NCBI RefSeq assembly: GCF_052162025.1
Contig: NZ_CP197401.1
Span: 1,426,001-1,490,000 of the forward strand
Source: Methylobacter sp015476545
GTDB lineage: Bacteria > Pseudomonadota > Gammaproteobacteria > Methylococcales > Methylomonadaceae
Length of the DNA stretch: 64,000 nucleotides
Direction: 5' to 3'
Shown: one piece after another, positions 28,588 through 38,073 of the stretch
How the letters are laid out: each line of letters starts with the position of its first letter
Position numbering within the stretch: position 1 is the stretch's first letter
Translations under genes and position numbers: made by a program
Notes under the pieces: generated by a model
The model's database searches: none
Told to the model about the DNA's origin: nothing
What the model saw: only the letters and a program-made list of their open reading frames with translations

Positions 28588-30510
28588 TTAAGACGATTTA
28601 CGTACTCTTAAATACCATTCGCTGAGCAATCGCACCTGTTTCTCTGTATAACCTTTTTCAACCATACGATCAATAAACTCTTCATGTTTTTTCTGATCTT
28701 CAGGCGATGCCTTGGCATTGAAGGAAATTACCGGCAGCAGATCTTCAGTGGTCGAGAACATTTTCTTTTCAATCACTGTACGCAACTTCTCGTAGCTGGT
28801 CCAGGCCGGGTTTTTGCCTCCATGTTTGGCACGCGCCCGCAGGACAAAGTTCACAATTTCATTGCGGAAATCTTTGGGATTACTGATGCCGGCAGGTTTC
28901 TCGATTTTTTCCAACTCGTCATTCAAGGCGCTTCGATCGAACATCTCGCCGGTATCGGGATCGCGGTAGTTGGTATCCTGTATCCAGTAGTCGGCATAGG
29001 TTACATACCGGTCGAAGATGTTTTGCCCGTATTCCGAATACGACTGCAGATAGGCGGTTTGAATTTCCTTGCCGATAAACTCTATATATTTCTGCGTTAG
29101 GTAGCCTTTAAGATAGGATAGATACCTTTCTTCAGTATCCGCCGGAAATTGTTCACGCTCGATCTGTTGTTCGATGACATACAAGAGATGAACCGGGTTG
29201 GCCGCGACTTCGGTATTATCGAAGTTGAACACCTTGGACAAGATCTTGAACGCAAAACGCGTGGACAGGCCAGTCATGCCCTCATCGACGCCGGCATAAT
29301 CGCGGTACTCCTGATAGGACTTGGCATGGGGATCGGTATCTTTCAGATTCTCGCCGTTGTAGACCCGCATCTTGGAGAAGATGTTGGAGTTTTCAGGCTC
29401 TTTCAGCCGGGACAACACCGCAAACTGCGCCATCATTTGCAACGTGCCGGGCGCGCACGGCGCATTATGCAGTGAACTGTTCTCCAGCAGTTTTTCGTAG
29501 ATTTTTATTTCTTCCGAGACGCGCAGGCAATAAGGCACTTTGACTATGTAAATACGATCGAGGAAAGCCTCATTATTTTTGTTGTTTCGGAACGCCAGCC
29601 ATTCCGATTCATTCGAGTGCGCGAGAATAATGCCCTGGAACGGTATCGCCGGAAAACCTTCCGTACCTTTGTAGTTGCCTTCCTGCGTTGCTGTCAGCAG
29701 CGGATGCAGAACCTTGATGGGTGCCTTGAACATTTCGACAAACTCAAGCAAGCCCTGGTTGGCCCGGCACAAACCGCCGGAATAGCTGTAGGCATCGGGA
29801 TCGTCCTGTGAATATTTTTCCAATTTGCGAATGTCGACTTTGCCCACCAGTGACGAAATATCCTGGTTGTTTTCATCGCCTGGTTCTGTTTTGGTAACGG
29901 CAATTTGCCTCAGGATGGAAGGGCGGATGCGAACAACTCTGAATTGGCGGATATCGCCATTAAATTCATACAGGCGTTTGGTCGCCCAGGGGGACATGAT
30001 CGTGTTGAGATAGCGCCTGGGTATACCGTAATCTTTTTCAAGAATATCGCCATCTTCATCAATATTGAACAGCCCTAACGGCGATTCGAACACAGGCGAG
30101 CCTTTAATCGCGTAAAAAGGCGTTTTTTCCATTAACAATTTAAGCCGTTCGGCCAGTGAGGATTTACCGCCGCCGACCGGGCCGAGCAGATAAAGAATCT
30201 GTTTCTTTTCTTCCAGGCCCTGTGCCGCATGCCTGAAAAACGAGACGATTTGCTCGATGACGTCTTCCATGCCATAAAACTCGCGGAATGCGGGATAAAT
30301 CCTGATGACTTTATTGGAAAAAATTCGGCTGAGCCGGGGATCATTATGCGTATCGAGCAGTTCCGGCTCGCCGATAGCCGCCAGCATGCGTTCTGCAGGG
30401 CTGGCATAAGTCAGCGGATCTTTTTTACAGAGTTCCAGATATTCCGGAAGCGTTAATTCCTCTTCCTTCAATTCTTCAAACTTTGAGGTATAGCGTTCAA
30501 ATATGCTCAT
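28588..30510 (-). CDS. yeaG: PrkA/YeaG family serine protein kinase
   Basis: AAA+-type protein kinase of 640 aa (E. coli YeaG is 644). Walker A is GPVGGGKSS within LLGPVGGGKSSLAERL (about residues 107-122), and the PrkA C-terminal domain follows from about 420. The N-terminus MSIFERYTSKFEEL aligns with YeaG, so I take the ATG at 30510, with a G-rich ribosome site, rather than the upstream start at 30522. It heads the yeaG-yeaH-ycgB operon. No clear sigma54 or stress-sigma promoter was found upstream. Confidence 0.92.
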   Translation of the reverse strand: MSIFERYTSKFEELKEEELTLPEYLELCKKDPLTYASPAERMLAAIGEPELLDTHNDPRLSRIFSNKVIRIYPAFREFYGMEDVIEQIVSFFRHAAQGLEEKKQILYLLGPVGGGKSSLAERLKLLMEKTPFYAIKGSPVFESPLGLFNIDEDGDILEKDYGIPRRYLNTIMSPWATKRLYEFNGDIRQFRVVRIRPSILRQIAVTKTEPGDENNQDISSLVGKVDIRKLEKYSQDDPDAYSYSGGLCRANQGLLEFVEMFKAPIKVLHPLLTATQEGNYKGTEGFPAIPFQGIILAHSNESEWLAFRNNKNNEAFLDRIYIVKVPYCLRVSEEIKIYEKLLENSSLHNAPCAPGTLQMMAQFAVLSRLKEPENSNIFSKMRVYNGENLKDTDPHAKSYQEYRDYAGVDEGMTGLSTRFAFKILSKVFNFDNTEVAANPVHLLYVIEQQIEREQFPADTEERYLSYLKGYLTQKYIEFIGKEIQTAYLQSYSEYGQNIFDRYVTYADYWIQDTNYRDPDTGEMFDRSALNDELEKIEKPAGISNPKDFRNEIVNFVLRARAKHGGKNPAWTSYEKLRTVIEKKMFSTTEDLLPVISFNAKASPEDQKKHEEFIDRMVEKGYTEKQVRLLSEWYLRVRKSS

Positions 30511-30820
30511 TACAACCCCCACATGGTTAGTTCTGTTTTATCAATACGACATCAATATAGACCATGTGTTCACGCATTATCTCCATCGGCACTATTAATT
30601 AAAGCTGAACGGGCAGTGCTATGGTTCAACTTGTGTCATGAAAAATGCTGCAAATTCATGGTAGCGGTTATCTAATACAAGAAACAAATCGTTAAAATTC
30701 AATTTTTACAATAGTTTGTTTACATTTAAAACTAAAAAAAGTCCAGTCATTAAATAGACAGCCGATTTAGCGGAATAGCTTAAGTTTTTTTGATGAAAGG
30801 ACTTTTCTTCAATAATGCGG
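30511..30820. other. AT-rich intergenic region upstream of yeaG
   Basis: About 310 bp without a coding frame. It must contain the yeaG promoter; I searched the minus strand for -24/-12 elements and found none at correct spacing. The distal half is a run of A/T-rich sequence. Confidence 0.4.
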
Positions 30821-31150
30821 CTATTTTTTGTCATCCGGGTGTTCGTCGTCATCCAGATATAAGGCTTTAATCAGCTCTCTTTCCTCCGGAGCAAGTGCGA
30901 GCCACGGGTGTTCCTTTTCATACTGGCTTCGATCGGGGAATTCCTGCTGTCTGCGATCCTCTACGCGCCGATCCTCGTTGCTACGCCTTTCTCCTTTTCG
31001 GCGATCAGTCTTTGGCCATGCCAGATGATTTTTCTTTATGTTTTCTACCCATTCCGGCGAACCGAATTCATGAGGGCAGGTGCGTCTATCCGCTTTGCGT
31101 CGTTCTTCCATTGAGCGCCGTTCGCCCCTGCGCGTGTCAATTATTTTCAT
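30821..31150 (-). CDS. Arg-rich repeat protein, hypothetical
   Basis: Cytosolic protein of 109 aa with two copies of an RRxGERRSxE[ED]RRxxDRR module (about residues 7-24 and 49-67), separated by a short segment with one Cys (CPHEFGSPEWV). The C-terminal third is acidic (ERELIKALYLDDDEH). The RR spacing, every three to four residues, would place Arg pairs along one face of a helix. No known family is recognised; similar RRxxERR tracts occur in other poorly described bacterial proteins. It could bind nucleic acid or phospholipid. It stands alone between yeaG and cti. Confidence 0.65.
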   Translation of the reverse strand: MKIIDTRRGERRSMEERRKADRRTCPHEFGSPEWVENIKKNHLAWPKTDRRKGERRSNEDRRVEDRRQQEFPDRSQYEKEHPWLALAPEERELIKALYLDDDEHPDDKK

Positions 31151-31275
31151 TTCCTATTGCCTTATACTGAACAATTTTTTCATCAAGGACAGGCTGATAC
31201 TTTAGAAAGTTCAACTTATCCGGCCACATCTAGCGCCAGGAATTAAGAGAAGATCAGCTTGTCGGTTCTTTAAGA

Positions 31276-33687
31276 TTACAAGTTTTCATAACGGTTCATA
31301 TCAAATAGCCCGGCTGCCCCAGGCTGTTCTTTCAAGTATTTTTGATTGAACCAGTCATAATATAGCCATATTTCCGGATTATTGCGGCGAATGCCATAAC
31401 GATTGTAAAAAAATTCTTTTTCGGCTTCAGTTCGGGTATGTTTCAGGTGCTCAATAAATTCCGGGAGCTGCCGTATTGGCACGCTCAAAAATATATTTGG
31501 GTAGCTGCCAAGAAATCCTGGCACAACGGTCAGTGTATCCTGTTCAGGCTCTCGTCTCAGGCTTTCTGCAAAGATAAACGAGACGTTCGATAGTTTTTGA
31601 TTTCGGATCAGTGTGTAGACGAGATCCTTGTCAGGGTCGGCCGTTTTTATTCGCAGAAATGACACTTCAGGCAAGGCTTCGATTTGGTATCCTTTTAAAT
31701 CGGCCAATTGGCGCATCATGGCATCTGCCTGCTGCTGATCGGGAGAACTGTTCGCTCTCATGCACGATTTTTTCGGGCAACGATTGATCAAATCAGGTTC
31801 TCCGCCCGCAGGCCCCAAACGTTGCTGGACTCTTTCAAAAAATTCCTTTTTATAGTCGCTGGTCTGATAGCTGATGGCCGTTTCCTTGTCGATGCCATAC
31901 AAGGGCTTGTCGAAAAAGCCGAACAGCTTGGCATCGACGCCTTGATACCAGGAATCGCGCATCGCTTTTCGATGCTGCGCCGGAATGAACCGGAGAAAAT
32001 TATTTTCAGCTTCCATGCGCAATGAATCCATGTACAAGCGCGTAGTTACTTGATGTCCAGCCGTGCCGTAGACATTAAAGCCGGCGACGAGCAAGTAATG
32101 GATGCGTTCGAATAAAGGATAATCGACGACCCAAGCCGTCAGCGGCGTCTTGCCCACCAGTCCTTTTACCACCGTGGCATTGTCAAAATGCCGAAAGACC
32201 GTTAACAACGCATTGTCATTATGGCCGTCGCCATCCCATATCAGATTGAAATCGACATCGTGATGCCTTAGCAGGGCTTTATGAATGAAAATTTCTTTTT
32301 TATCGACATATTGCTGTTGCAGTCTGTTAACGTCAAGCCATGAAATTAAACCGATCTTTTCGCCTTCGGAAGCGGGCATGCGCAAGTAGTGATTGTTTTC
32401 AGCCAGGAATTCGGTGCTTTCCTGCATAAAGTCATTTTGAGGCTTGATGAAGGCTACCCAGAACTGATCGCGGATAACGTTAACCGCAGCCTGGCCCCGG
32501 CAGACAGGCCCTTTAATGAAACCTGAAAAGAAATATTGCGCATCGTCGAGCAGGAACTGATAGCGTGAAATGGCCGGCAACTGGCTGAAGGTGTTGAACG
32601 GGTTGGCGGCCGACTGCGGGTCATAGCCGGGCAGCTGAGTGACCGTGTACTCAGGCTTGAGAAACAGTTCCTGCAAGCGCTGCATTTTGCTGTCGCTTAA
32701 TTCATAAACAAAATGGTTTTTATCGACGATGGTGGAGATAACAGGGCGTAGCCGATAATAAAACCGGTCGGTGCCGGGGGCGTCGAACGGTCGAATACTT
32801 TTCAACTCTTCGACAGCTTGCCCCGGAGGCGTTTTGGAGCGGACCAGCTTATAAAATTCGTTGGCCGGATGGTCTTTGAAATGCAGATCGCCGATATACA
32901 GATGTTCATAAATATAGCGCGCGACCAATTGCTGCTTCAGTGATGGAGCGTTAAGGAACTGTTCCCATTTTTCAATTTCAGCGGTTGCGGCAGGCGACAA
33001 CGAAGGGTGAATATCGGCTTTAGCCCCATCTCTGAGCCAGCTTAACAGCGTATCTTCCTGATCTTGAGTAAGCGGCGGCAAACCGTAGGGCATGCCCCAA
33101 AGCGGATGGTCGTGCTGGTAGTCTTCAAATTCGTCAAGAGTAGGGCATTGCAAGGAACGCTCCAGCTCAAGTTCTATGGATTTCGGCAATTTGCCGTTCG
33201 ATGGCAAGGGATTATCGCGCTTTAACTGTATCAGCCGTGCGATCAGCGAGTTGTTCAGGTTGTCCTCAGGTGACGAAAATTGTTCGTTCAAAACCGGAAA
33301 GAAGCCTTTCAACCTCCAGCCGGCGGTTGTGGCTTCATCGATGTACAGCCTGGACGGCTCCTGCGCAATTAGTCTCTCATGATCATAGACGGTCTTTTTG
33401 CTGGCGCCTCGGTCTATACCTTCAAAAGAGCTTAATTTCAGCTGGCAAGGGGAGTCATAACAGGAATGGCAGGCGACACAACGCGAATCCAGGATGGGCT
33501 TGACATCGTTAGAGTAGGAAACCTGGCGAAATGGCCGGTTAAGATCGACAGGCCGAAGCGCTTGCGGTTTGATAGCGGCCGGATTGTTCGTGCTTGCAAA
33601 ATTTATCGTGTTATAAGCAAAGACGAGGCAGCTTGCGAGGATAAAAAATAAAAGACTGTATAGCTTTGAGCCAACGATTCTAATCAT
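31276..33687 (-). CDS. cti: Fatty acid cis/trans isomerase (Cti)
   Basis: Periplasmic haem protein of about 803 aa converting cis to trans unsaturated fatty acids in membrane phospholipids, a fast response to solvents or heat. An N-terminal hydrophobic export segment is followed by the haem-binding motif CVACHSC (about residues 70-76) with more Cys (YDSPCQL), as in Pseudomonas Cti. I take the ATG at 33687; an in-frame GTG at 33747 adds 20 residues but a less likely N-terminus. Isomerisation needs no cofactor besides haem. It stands alone on the strand. Confidence 0.9.
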   Translation of the reverse strand: MIRIVGSKLYSLLFFILASCLVFAYNTINFASTNNPAAIKPQALRPVDLNRPFRQVSYSNDVKPILDSRCVACHSCYDSPCQLKLSSFEGIDRGASKKTVYDHERLIAQEPSRLYIDEATTAGWRLKGFFPVLNEQFSSPEDNLNNSLIARLIQLKRDNPLPSNGKLPKSIELELERSLQCPTLDEFEDYQHDHPLWGMPYGLPPLTQDQEDTLLSWLRDGAKADIHPSLSPAATAEIEKWEQFLNAPSLKQQLVARYIYEHLYIGDLHFKDHPANEFYKLVRSKTPPGQAVEELKSIRPFDAPGTDRFYYRLRPVISTIVDKNHFVYELSDSKMQRLQELFLKPEYTVTQLPGYDPQSAANPFNTFSQLPAISRYQFLLDDAQYFFSGFIKGPVCRGQAAVNVIRDQFWVAFIKPQNDFMQESTEFLAENNHYLRMPASEGEKIGLISWLDVNRLQQQYVDKKEIFIHKALLRHHDVDFNLIWDGDGHNDNALLTVFRHFDNATVVKGLVGKTPLTAWVVDYPLFERIHYLLVAGFNVYGTAGHQVTTRLYMDSLRMEAENNFLRFIPAQHRKAMRDSWYQGVDAKLFGFFDKPLYGIDKETAISYQTSDYKKEFFERVQQRLGPAGGEPDLINRCPKKSCMRANSSPDQQQADAMMRQLADLKGYQIEALPEVSFLRIKTADPDKDLVYTLIRNQKLSNVSFIFAESLRREPEQDTLTVVPGFLGSYPNIFLSVPIRQLPEFIEHLKHTRTEAEKEFFYNRYGIRRNNPEIWLYYDWFNQKYLKEQPGAAGLFDMNRYENL

Positions 33688-33807
33688 TATTAAGTCACTG
33701 AATTCCGTTATCAGGGCTATTTTTATAAAGTTTAAGTTGGGTTCCACGCGGGAACGCTTGTTATGGCTGGCTGTATCAGTCTGCCGGAAAGGCCAGGCGT
33801 GATATAA

Positions 33808-34407
33808 CTAGAGCGATCTCGCCAGGCGATGCAGCGCTTCACCGCCATGATTAAACAACGGCCAGCCGTCGCCGGTCAATACGGCTTTGATACCTGGCAG
33901 ATCAGCCAAACGTTTGACCGATTGAATAGCTTCGTTCACATCCATCAGCTTGTTTTCCGGCAACATGCATAATTCACCGCCGATGTGGCAACGAATTAAA
34001 TCGCCTGTTATCAACGTGCTATGCTCCAGGACCAAGGCAAGCTCTCCCGGTGTTTTGGAGCCCTCGAGCTCAAAAGCTACCAGACCGGGAACGACTTCTT
34101 CATTATCGTAAAGCCAGCGGTGGCAAGAAAGCGGGAAAGTGTCCTCTTCGGCGGCAGGGCCACAAAGCAGGGCGCCTGTTTCACTGGCAATATGTTCGGC
34201 ATCACGGCAATGGTCGCTATTGGTGATGACTATGAGGCTGACGCCGCCAAGTCTTTGCAGATGGCTGTGATCATGTTCGGACAAGGGCAAGGGGTCGATT
34301 AATACATTGCCGCCGTTGCGCACCCATAGCACACTGTGGAAATCCAGATTTTTTTCCGGATCAAATACAGACCAGCCAAACAAATCTTTTCGATGCAACT
34401 GTTTCAT
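33808..34407 (-). CDS. MBL-fold hydrolase-like protein with degenerate metal site
   Basis: Protein of 199 aa with a metallo-beta-lactamase-like core: VLIDPLPLS near residue 35, then ITNSDHCRDAEHIA where the canonical HxHxDH is TNSDHCRD, GELALVLEHSTLITGDL, and a C-terminal LTGDGWPLFNHGG. Loss of the first His residues suggests weak or altered metal binding, a pattern known from a subfamily with TNRDH-like motifs. The ATG at 34407 has GAGAG upstream; upstream frame to 34581 overlaps the PCD gene and is rejected. It follows the PCD gene by 70 bp and may be co-transcribed. Confidence 0.75.
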   Translation of the reverse strand: MKQLHRKDLFGWSVFDPEKNLDFHSVLWVRNGGNVLIDPLPLSEHDHSHLQRLGGVSLIVITNSDHCRDAEHIASETGALLCGPAAEEDTFPLSCHRWLYDNEEVVPGLVAFELEGSKTPGELALVLEHSTLITGDLIRCHIGGELCMLPENKLMDVNEAIQSVKRLADLPGIKAVLTGDGWPLFNHGGEALHRLARSL

Positions 34408-34477
34408 GATGGCGCTCTCATTGATCTCTAAGATTCCGGTTGTTGATGGGGGCTTATCTGTCCGGTGAGGGCAATGT

Positions 34478-34876
34478 TCACCAGAAGTTAATACCCAGGC
34501 CTTCCCGGTATTTGTTAAGTGCGTTGCCCTCATTTGCAGATTGGGTAAGCGTATCAGTTTTGGCGGCCATAATAAAATCATTAAGATGCAGGCCTTTGAT
34601 TTTGCGGGTGCACCAGCAGACTGTTACTTGTCCCCACTCCGTTATAATCGTGGGATGGTGGCCTTCCTGCTCGGCCAAGGCGCCGACTTTATTGGTAAAG
34701 GATAGGGCTTCTTTAAAGTCGCTGAATCGGAATGTCCGGGACAGATGCCGGACGCCATCCGTCTGAATTAATATCCAATCCTTCAGTTGCGGCATAAGCT
34801 CATCGATCTCTTCTTGAGATAATAAGGGCGCACCGGTTCGGCAAGCTTCACATTTTTTTTTCGCCAATTCATTCAT
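34478..34876 (-). CDS. phhB: 4a-hydroxytetrahydrobiopterin dehydratase (PhhB type)
   Basis: Pterin-4a-carbinolamine dehydratase of 132 aa with the active-site signature EQEGHHPTII followed by Trp, Trp-Cys and Asp (LHLNDFI). It is the more canonical of two PCD genes in this window. It would recycle tetrahydrobiopterin for an aromatic amino-acid hydroxylase or act as DCoH-like helper. An N-terminal Cys pair (KKCEAC) is of unknown use. The ATG at 34876 has GAGGA 7 nt upstream; the frame is open to 34915 but lacks support. Confidence 0.88.
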   Translation of the reverse strand: MNELAKKKCEACRTGAPLLSQEEIDELMPQLKDWILIQTDGVRHLSRTFRFSDFKEALSFTNKVGALAEQEGHHPTIITEWGQVTVCWCTRKIKGLHLNDFIMAAKTDTLTQSANEGNALNKYREGLGINFW

Positions 34877-34939
34877 TGGAAGTCCTCTTTTTATTGATGC
34901 CACCAATAATGACAAGATGCCGTTATATTTGGTTGCGAA

Positions 34940-35140
34940 TTATCGGAAATGATTGCTGTGTTTGTGCAATTGCCGGCGCGTCTCCGCTTTTTTAAAAAAT
35001 TGATGCCGGGTTTCCTCATCTACTTTCGTCCAACTGACGATTTCATCGAGCGAACGAAAACAACCGAGACAAATATCAGCTTTATTCAGGCAACATTGCC
35101 GGATACATGGCGACGGGATGCTTTCTGGCGCGGAATTCAT
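34940..35140 (-). CDS. DUF1289 family small Cys protein
   Basis: Protein of 66 aa of the DUF1289 type. Four Cys are arranged as PCIRQCCLN and CLGCFRSLDEI, likely a zinc or Fe-S knuckle, followed by the conserved Trp (IVSWTKVDE). It overlaps the CDP-alcohol transferase stop by 4 bp, so it is the third gene of a coupled minus-strand unit. Function is not established for the family. Confidence 0.82.
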   Translation of the reverse strand: MNSAPESIPSPCIRQCCLNKADICLGCFRSLDEIVSWTKVDEETRHQFFKKAETRRQLHKHSNHFR

Positions 35141-35754
35141 TTACTGTGCCGGTTAGTGTTCTGTGAGGGTTGAGCCAAATGTTTTAAAACGCTCCAGAGA
35201 GACGATATGTTTGAGCGTTTTTCGGTAAGTATCAGCGTAATGGCAATTTCTTCAGCGGCGGCAAGCGTGCAAAAAATGGCGGCAAGCCTGAATGGCCAGG
35301 CCGGACCTCCCAAAAATAACACATACAACGTCAATGCCATTGCCGCCGCCGCTAATTTGACCGTCCATGTATGGTAACTGGTAAAGGAACCGAATTTGAT
35401 CATGCCTACGATCGATGGCAGCAGGTAGCTGCCGATAATCAGAAGCACATAAATCAGCTCACGGCTGACCACGTCGGGCCACAGCCACCATGCGCTGATT
35501 GCGATGACTAAATAAATGATGACATCGGCCCAGCTGTCGAGCGTGGCGCCGAACTGGGTTACTTGCCCGGTCAGGCGTGCGGCGATGCCGTCCAGTGCAT
35601 CGGAAAGAAAGGATACGGCCAATAAAATCAGAAACGGGTTCTTGTAGTCATGCCAAGCCAGCCACAATAGCGCCGGCGCGGCCGCGAACCGAAAGCAGGT
35701 CAGCAGATTGGGCAGAGTCAATAATTCCGGATTGATCTTCAGATTCATAGTCAT
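35137..35754 (-). CDS. CDP-alcohol phosphatidyltransferase family protein
   Basis: Integral membrane enzyme of 205 aa with about six helices. The diagnostic motif DGxxAR-x8-Gx3Dx3D is present as DGIAARLTG through GATLDSWAD (about residues 54-77). The family makes phospholipids such as phosphatidylglycerol phosphate or cardiolipin from CDP-diacylglycerol; the alcohol here is unknown. It overlaps both neighbours by 4 bp. The upstream gene encodes an EEP phosphodiesterase/nuclease fold, a pairing seen with cardiolipin-synthesis-related YbhP, which hints at phospholipid metabolism. Confidence 0.85.
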   Translation of the reverse strand: MTMNLKINPELLTLPNLLTCFRFAAAPALLWLAWHDYKNPFLILLAVSFLSDALDGIAARLTGQVTQFGATLDSWADVIIYLVIAISAWWLWPDVVSRELIYVLLIIGSYLLPSIVGMIKFGSFTSYHTWTVKLAAAAMALTLYVLFLGGPAWPFRLAAIFCTLAAAEEIAITLILTEKRSNISSLWSVLKHLAQPSQNTNRHSK

Positions 35755-36503
35755 AACTGAAAGGTGGCAGAGAGCGGGGCATGATCCGACAGCATGCGCC
35801 AGGGCAACTGCCCCAGCCGACTACAGGAGACCGGCTCAAGCCCCCGGTAATAAATTCTATCCATTGGTAAAAAAGGCATCCAGGCCGGGAAAGTTCGGGC
35901 ATGGCGCCCATGTAGAGTCTGGAACACCTCTTTTAATTCCAGATGATCGTGGAAATGCCGCTCGATCAGCCCCATCCAGTCATTAAAGTCACCAGCTATG
36001 ACTAACGGCGCATCATGCGGTATATGGCTGTCTATGCGGTTGCATAAAGTTTCGACCTGACGCCGGCGTTCAGTGCCTATAAGGCCGAAATGAATGCAGA
36101 CAATATGTACGGTTTTATTGGCTGCGGGAACTCGAATTACGCCGTGCAAAAGGCTGCGGCTGGCCCAGGGATAGGGCGAAACATTCACATTCTCCCAGAA
36201 TTCCAGATCATATTTGCTGAGAATGGCATTGCCGTGATGGCCTTCGCTGTAGATTGCGTTTTTGCCATAGGCATAATACGGCCAGCCGCCGTGGGCTAAA
36301 AATTCTGATTGTGAGGCGTCAGGCCAGTCCAATATCTTTTTCTTGTGCAGGCTGTGAGCGCCTTGTGTTTCCTGCAGGAACAGCAAATCCGCGCCTGCGT
36401 CAATCAGCGCGTCGCGTATCTGATGCAGAACAAAACGTCGATTGCCGATATTGAAGCCTTTGTGGATGTTATAAGTCATCACACGCAATTGGTTTTTGGT
36501 CAT
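35751..36503 (-). CDS. Endonuclease/exonuclease/phosphatase family protein (YbhP-like)
   Basis: EEP-fold hydrolase of 250 aa. Motifs: MTYNIHKG (Asn, about residue 12), LQET (Glu), GDFNDW (Asp, Asn) and SDHAPL (Asp, His), so the metal-dependent phosphodiester site is complete. It has no signal peptide. It is first of three overlapping genes with a CDP-alcohol transferase and a DUF1289 protein. Lipid, nucleotide or DNA phosphodiester are all possible substrates; the context favours lipid. Confidence 0.85.
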   Translation of the reverse strand: MTKNQLRVMTYNIHKGFNIGNRRFVLHQIRDALIDAGADLLFLQETQGAHSLHKKKILDWPDASQSEFLAHGGWPYYAYGKNAIYSEGHHGNAILSKYDLEFWENVNVSPYPWASRSLLHGVIRVPAANKTVHIVCIHFGLIGTERRRQVETLCNRIDSHIPHDAPLVIAGDFNDWMGLIERHFHDHLELKEVFQTLHGRHARTFPAWMPFLPMDRIYYRGLEPVSCSRLGQLPWRMLSDHAPLSATFQL

Positions 36504-36693
36504 ACAAACTTAAAAATTAAATACAATATCTGAACATTTACCCTGATTAAAACCAAAAATCAAGCCGGTATTGATGGGAGTCGGTTATATTCGAACTAAC
36601 GCTGCTTTTATTGTCCAAGGCATTAATACTGAGGGGCTCGCGCAAAAAAATATTGAATTGATGTTATATGGCGTCTAAAGGCAGAGAAAACCA

Positions 36694-38073
36694 ATGATTA
36701 TGATGAGACAGGCTTTTTTTGTTTTCCTGGTGGTTTTAGCTTTCACGGTACAAGCCGAAGCAGATGACGACAGGCGGCAAAATAAAGCGGAAACTGTCAT
36801 TCAGCTTGATATTAATGGCGCGATAGGGCCTGCCATCAGCGACTATATCGGTAGGCATCTCGATAAAGCCGCCGAAGAAGGCGCGGCTTGTGTAATATTT
36901 CGCATGGATACGCCCGGCGGGCTGGATACCTCCATGCGCGATATCATCAAGAAAATCATAGCTTCACCGGTCCCAGTCGTGACTTATGTAGCGCCTGGCG
37001 GCGCCCGCGCCGCCAGCGCCGGCACTTATATTCTCTATGCCAGCCATGTTGCGGCCATGGCGCCGGGCACCAACCTGGGTGCGGCCACGCCAGTGCAAAT
37101 GCCGGGCTTGGGTGGTTCTGAGGATGAAAAGAAGGATAAGGATGCCAAGGGCGCTAAAAAAGAAGCGCCGGCCATATCGGATCCTATGACTGCCAAGGCC
37201 GTCAATGATGCCGTTGCCTATATACGGGGGCTGGCTCAGATGCGCGGCAGAAATGCCGATTGGGCCGAACAGGCAGTGCGCACGGCGGCAAGCATCCCGG
37301 CTGAAGAAGCATTGGCTGAACGGGTTATAGATTTGGTTGCAGCCGATCAGGCTGATTTATTAAAGCAATTGCATGGCCGCAAAATCAATGTGCTGGGTCA
37401 GGAGCGGATATTGCTGACCGACGGGGCTGTGATAAAGAAAATAGGATTGGACTGGCGCGGCGAACTGCTGTCCGTTATTACTAATCCCAATATTGCCTAT
37501 CTGCTGATGCTGATCGGCATTTACGGATTGATCTTCGAATTTTCCATTCCCGGTTCCGTTGTGCCGGGCACTATCGGCGGCATCTGTTTATTGCTCGCAT
37601 TGTTCGCCTTTCAGTTATTGCCGATCAATTATGCCGGCGTGGCGCTAATCCTCCTGGGCATTGCTTTGATGGCGGCGGAAGCCTTCATGCCCGGCGTCGG
37701 CATTCTTGGCTTCGGAGGCCTGCTGGCTTTTGTTGTGGGTTCGGTGATTCTTATCGATACCGATCAGCCGGGATTCGGCATTAATCCGGCTATTATTGGC
37801 GCCGTTGCCCTGAGCAGCGCCGCGTTTTTTATTCTGGCCTTAGGGCTATTGTTCAAATCCAGGCAGGCGCCCGTTGTAAGCGGCAAGGAACAGCTAATAG
37901 GTGCGGCAGGCGTGGCGTTGGAGGACTTTACCGACCTTGGCATGATTCGTATTCATGGTGAAACCTGGCGTGCCCGCAGCGGCAGTCCGGTCAGTAAGAA
38001 ACAGAGAGTGACAGTAACAGGTCTGGACGGCCTGACTTTATTGATTAGCCCGGTTAAAGAGGAGGCCGAGTAA
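36694..38073 (+). CDS. NfeD-like membrane serine protease (ClpP class)
   Basis: Membrane protease of 459 aa, long NfeD (NfeD1b) type. A signal peptide is followed by a ClpP-like domain with MDTPGG and the nucleophile Ser in ARAASAGTYIL; a Lys in DPMTAKAVND is the likely base. A Lys/Asp-rich insert (residues about 145-165) lies between them. Then come four or so helices and a C-terminal OB-fold NfeD domain. The stop overlaps the slipin ATG by one base. NfeD/slipin pairs act on membrane quality control; archaeal homologues cleave stomatin. Confidence 0.88.
   Translation: MIMMRQAFFVFLVVLAFTVQAEADDDRRQNKAETVIQLDINGAIGPAISDYIGRHLDKAAEEGAACVIFRMDTPGGLDTSMRDIIKKIIASPVPVVTYVAPGGARAASAGTYILYASHVAAMAPGTNLGAATPVQMPGLGGSEDEKKDKDAKGAKKEAPAISDPMTAKAVNDAVAYIRGLAQMRGRNADWAEQAVRTAASIPAEEALAERVIDLVAADQADLLKQLHGRKINVLGQERILLTDGAVIKKIGLDWRGELLSVITNPNIAYLLMLIGIYGLIFEFSIPGSVVPGTIGGICLLLALFAFQLLPINYAGVALILLGIALMAAEAFMPGVGILGFGGLLAFVVGSVILIDTDQPGFGINPAIIGAVALSSAAFFILALGLLFKSRQAPVVSGKEQLIGAAGVALEDFTDLGMIRIHGETWRARSGSPVSKKQRVTVTGLDGLTLLISPVKEEAE

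Noticed and set aside
30511..30820. Sigma54 promoter for yeaG
   Set aside because: Candidates on the minus strand had wrong GG-GC spacing.
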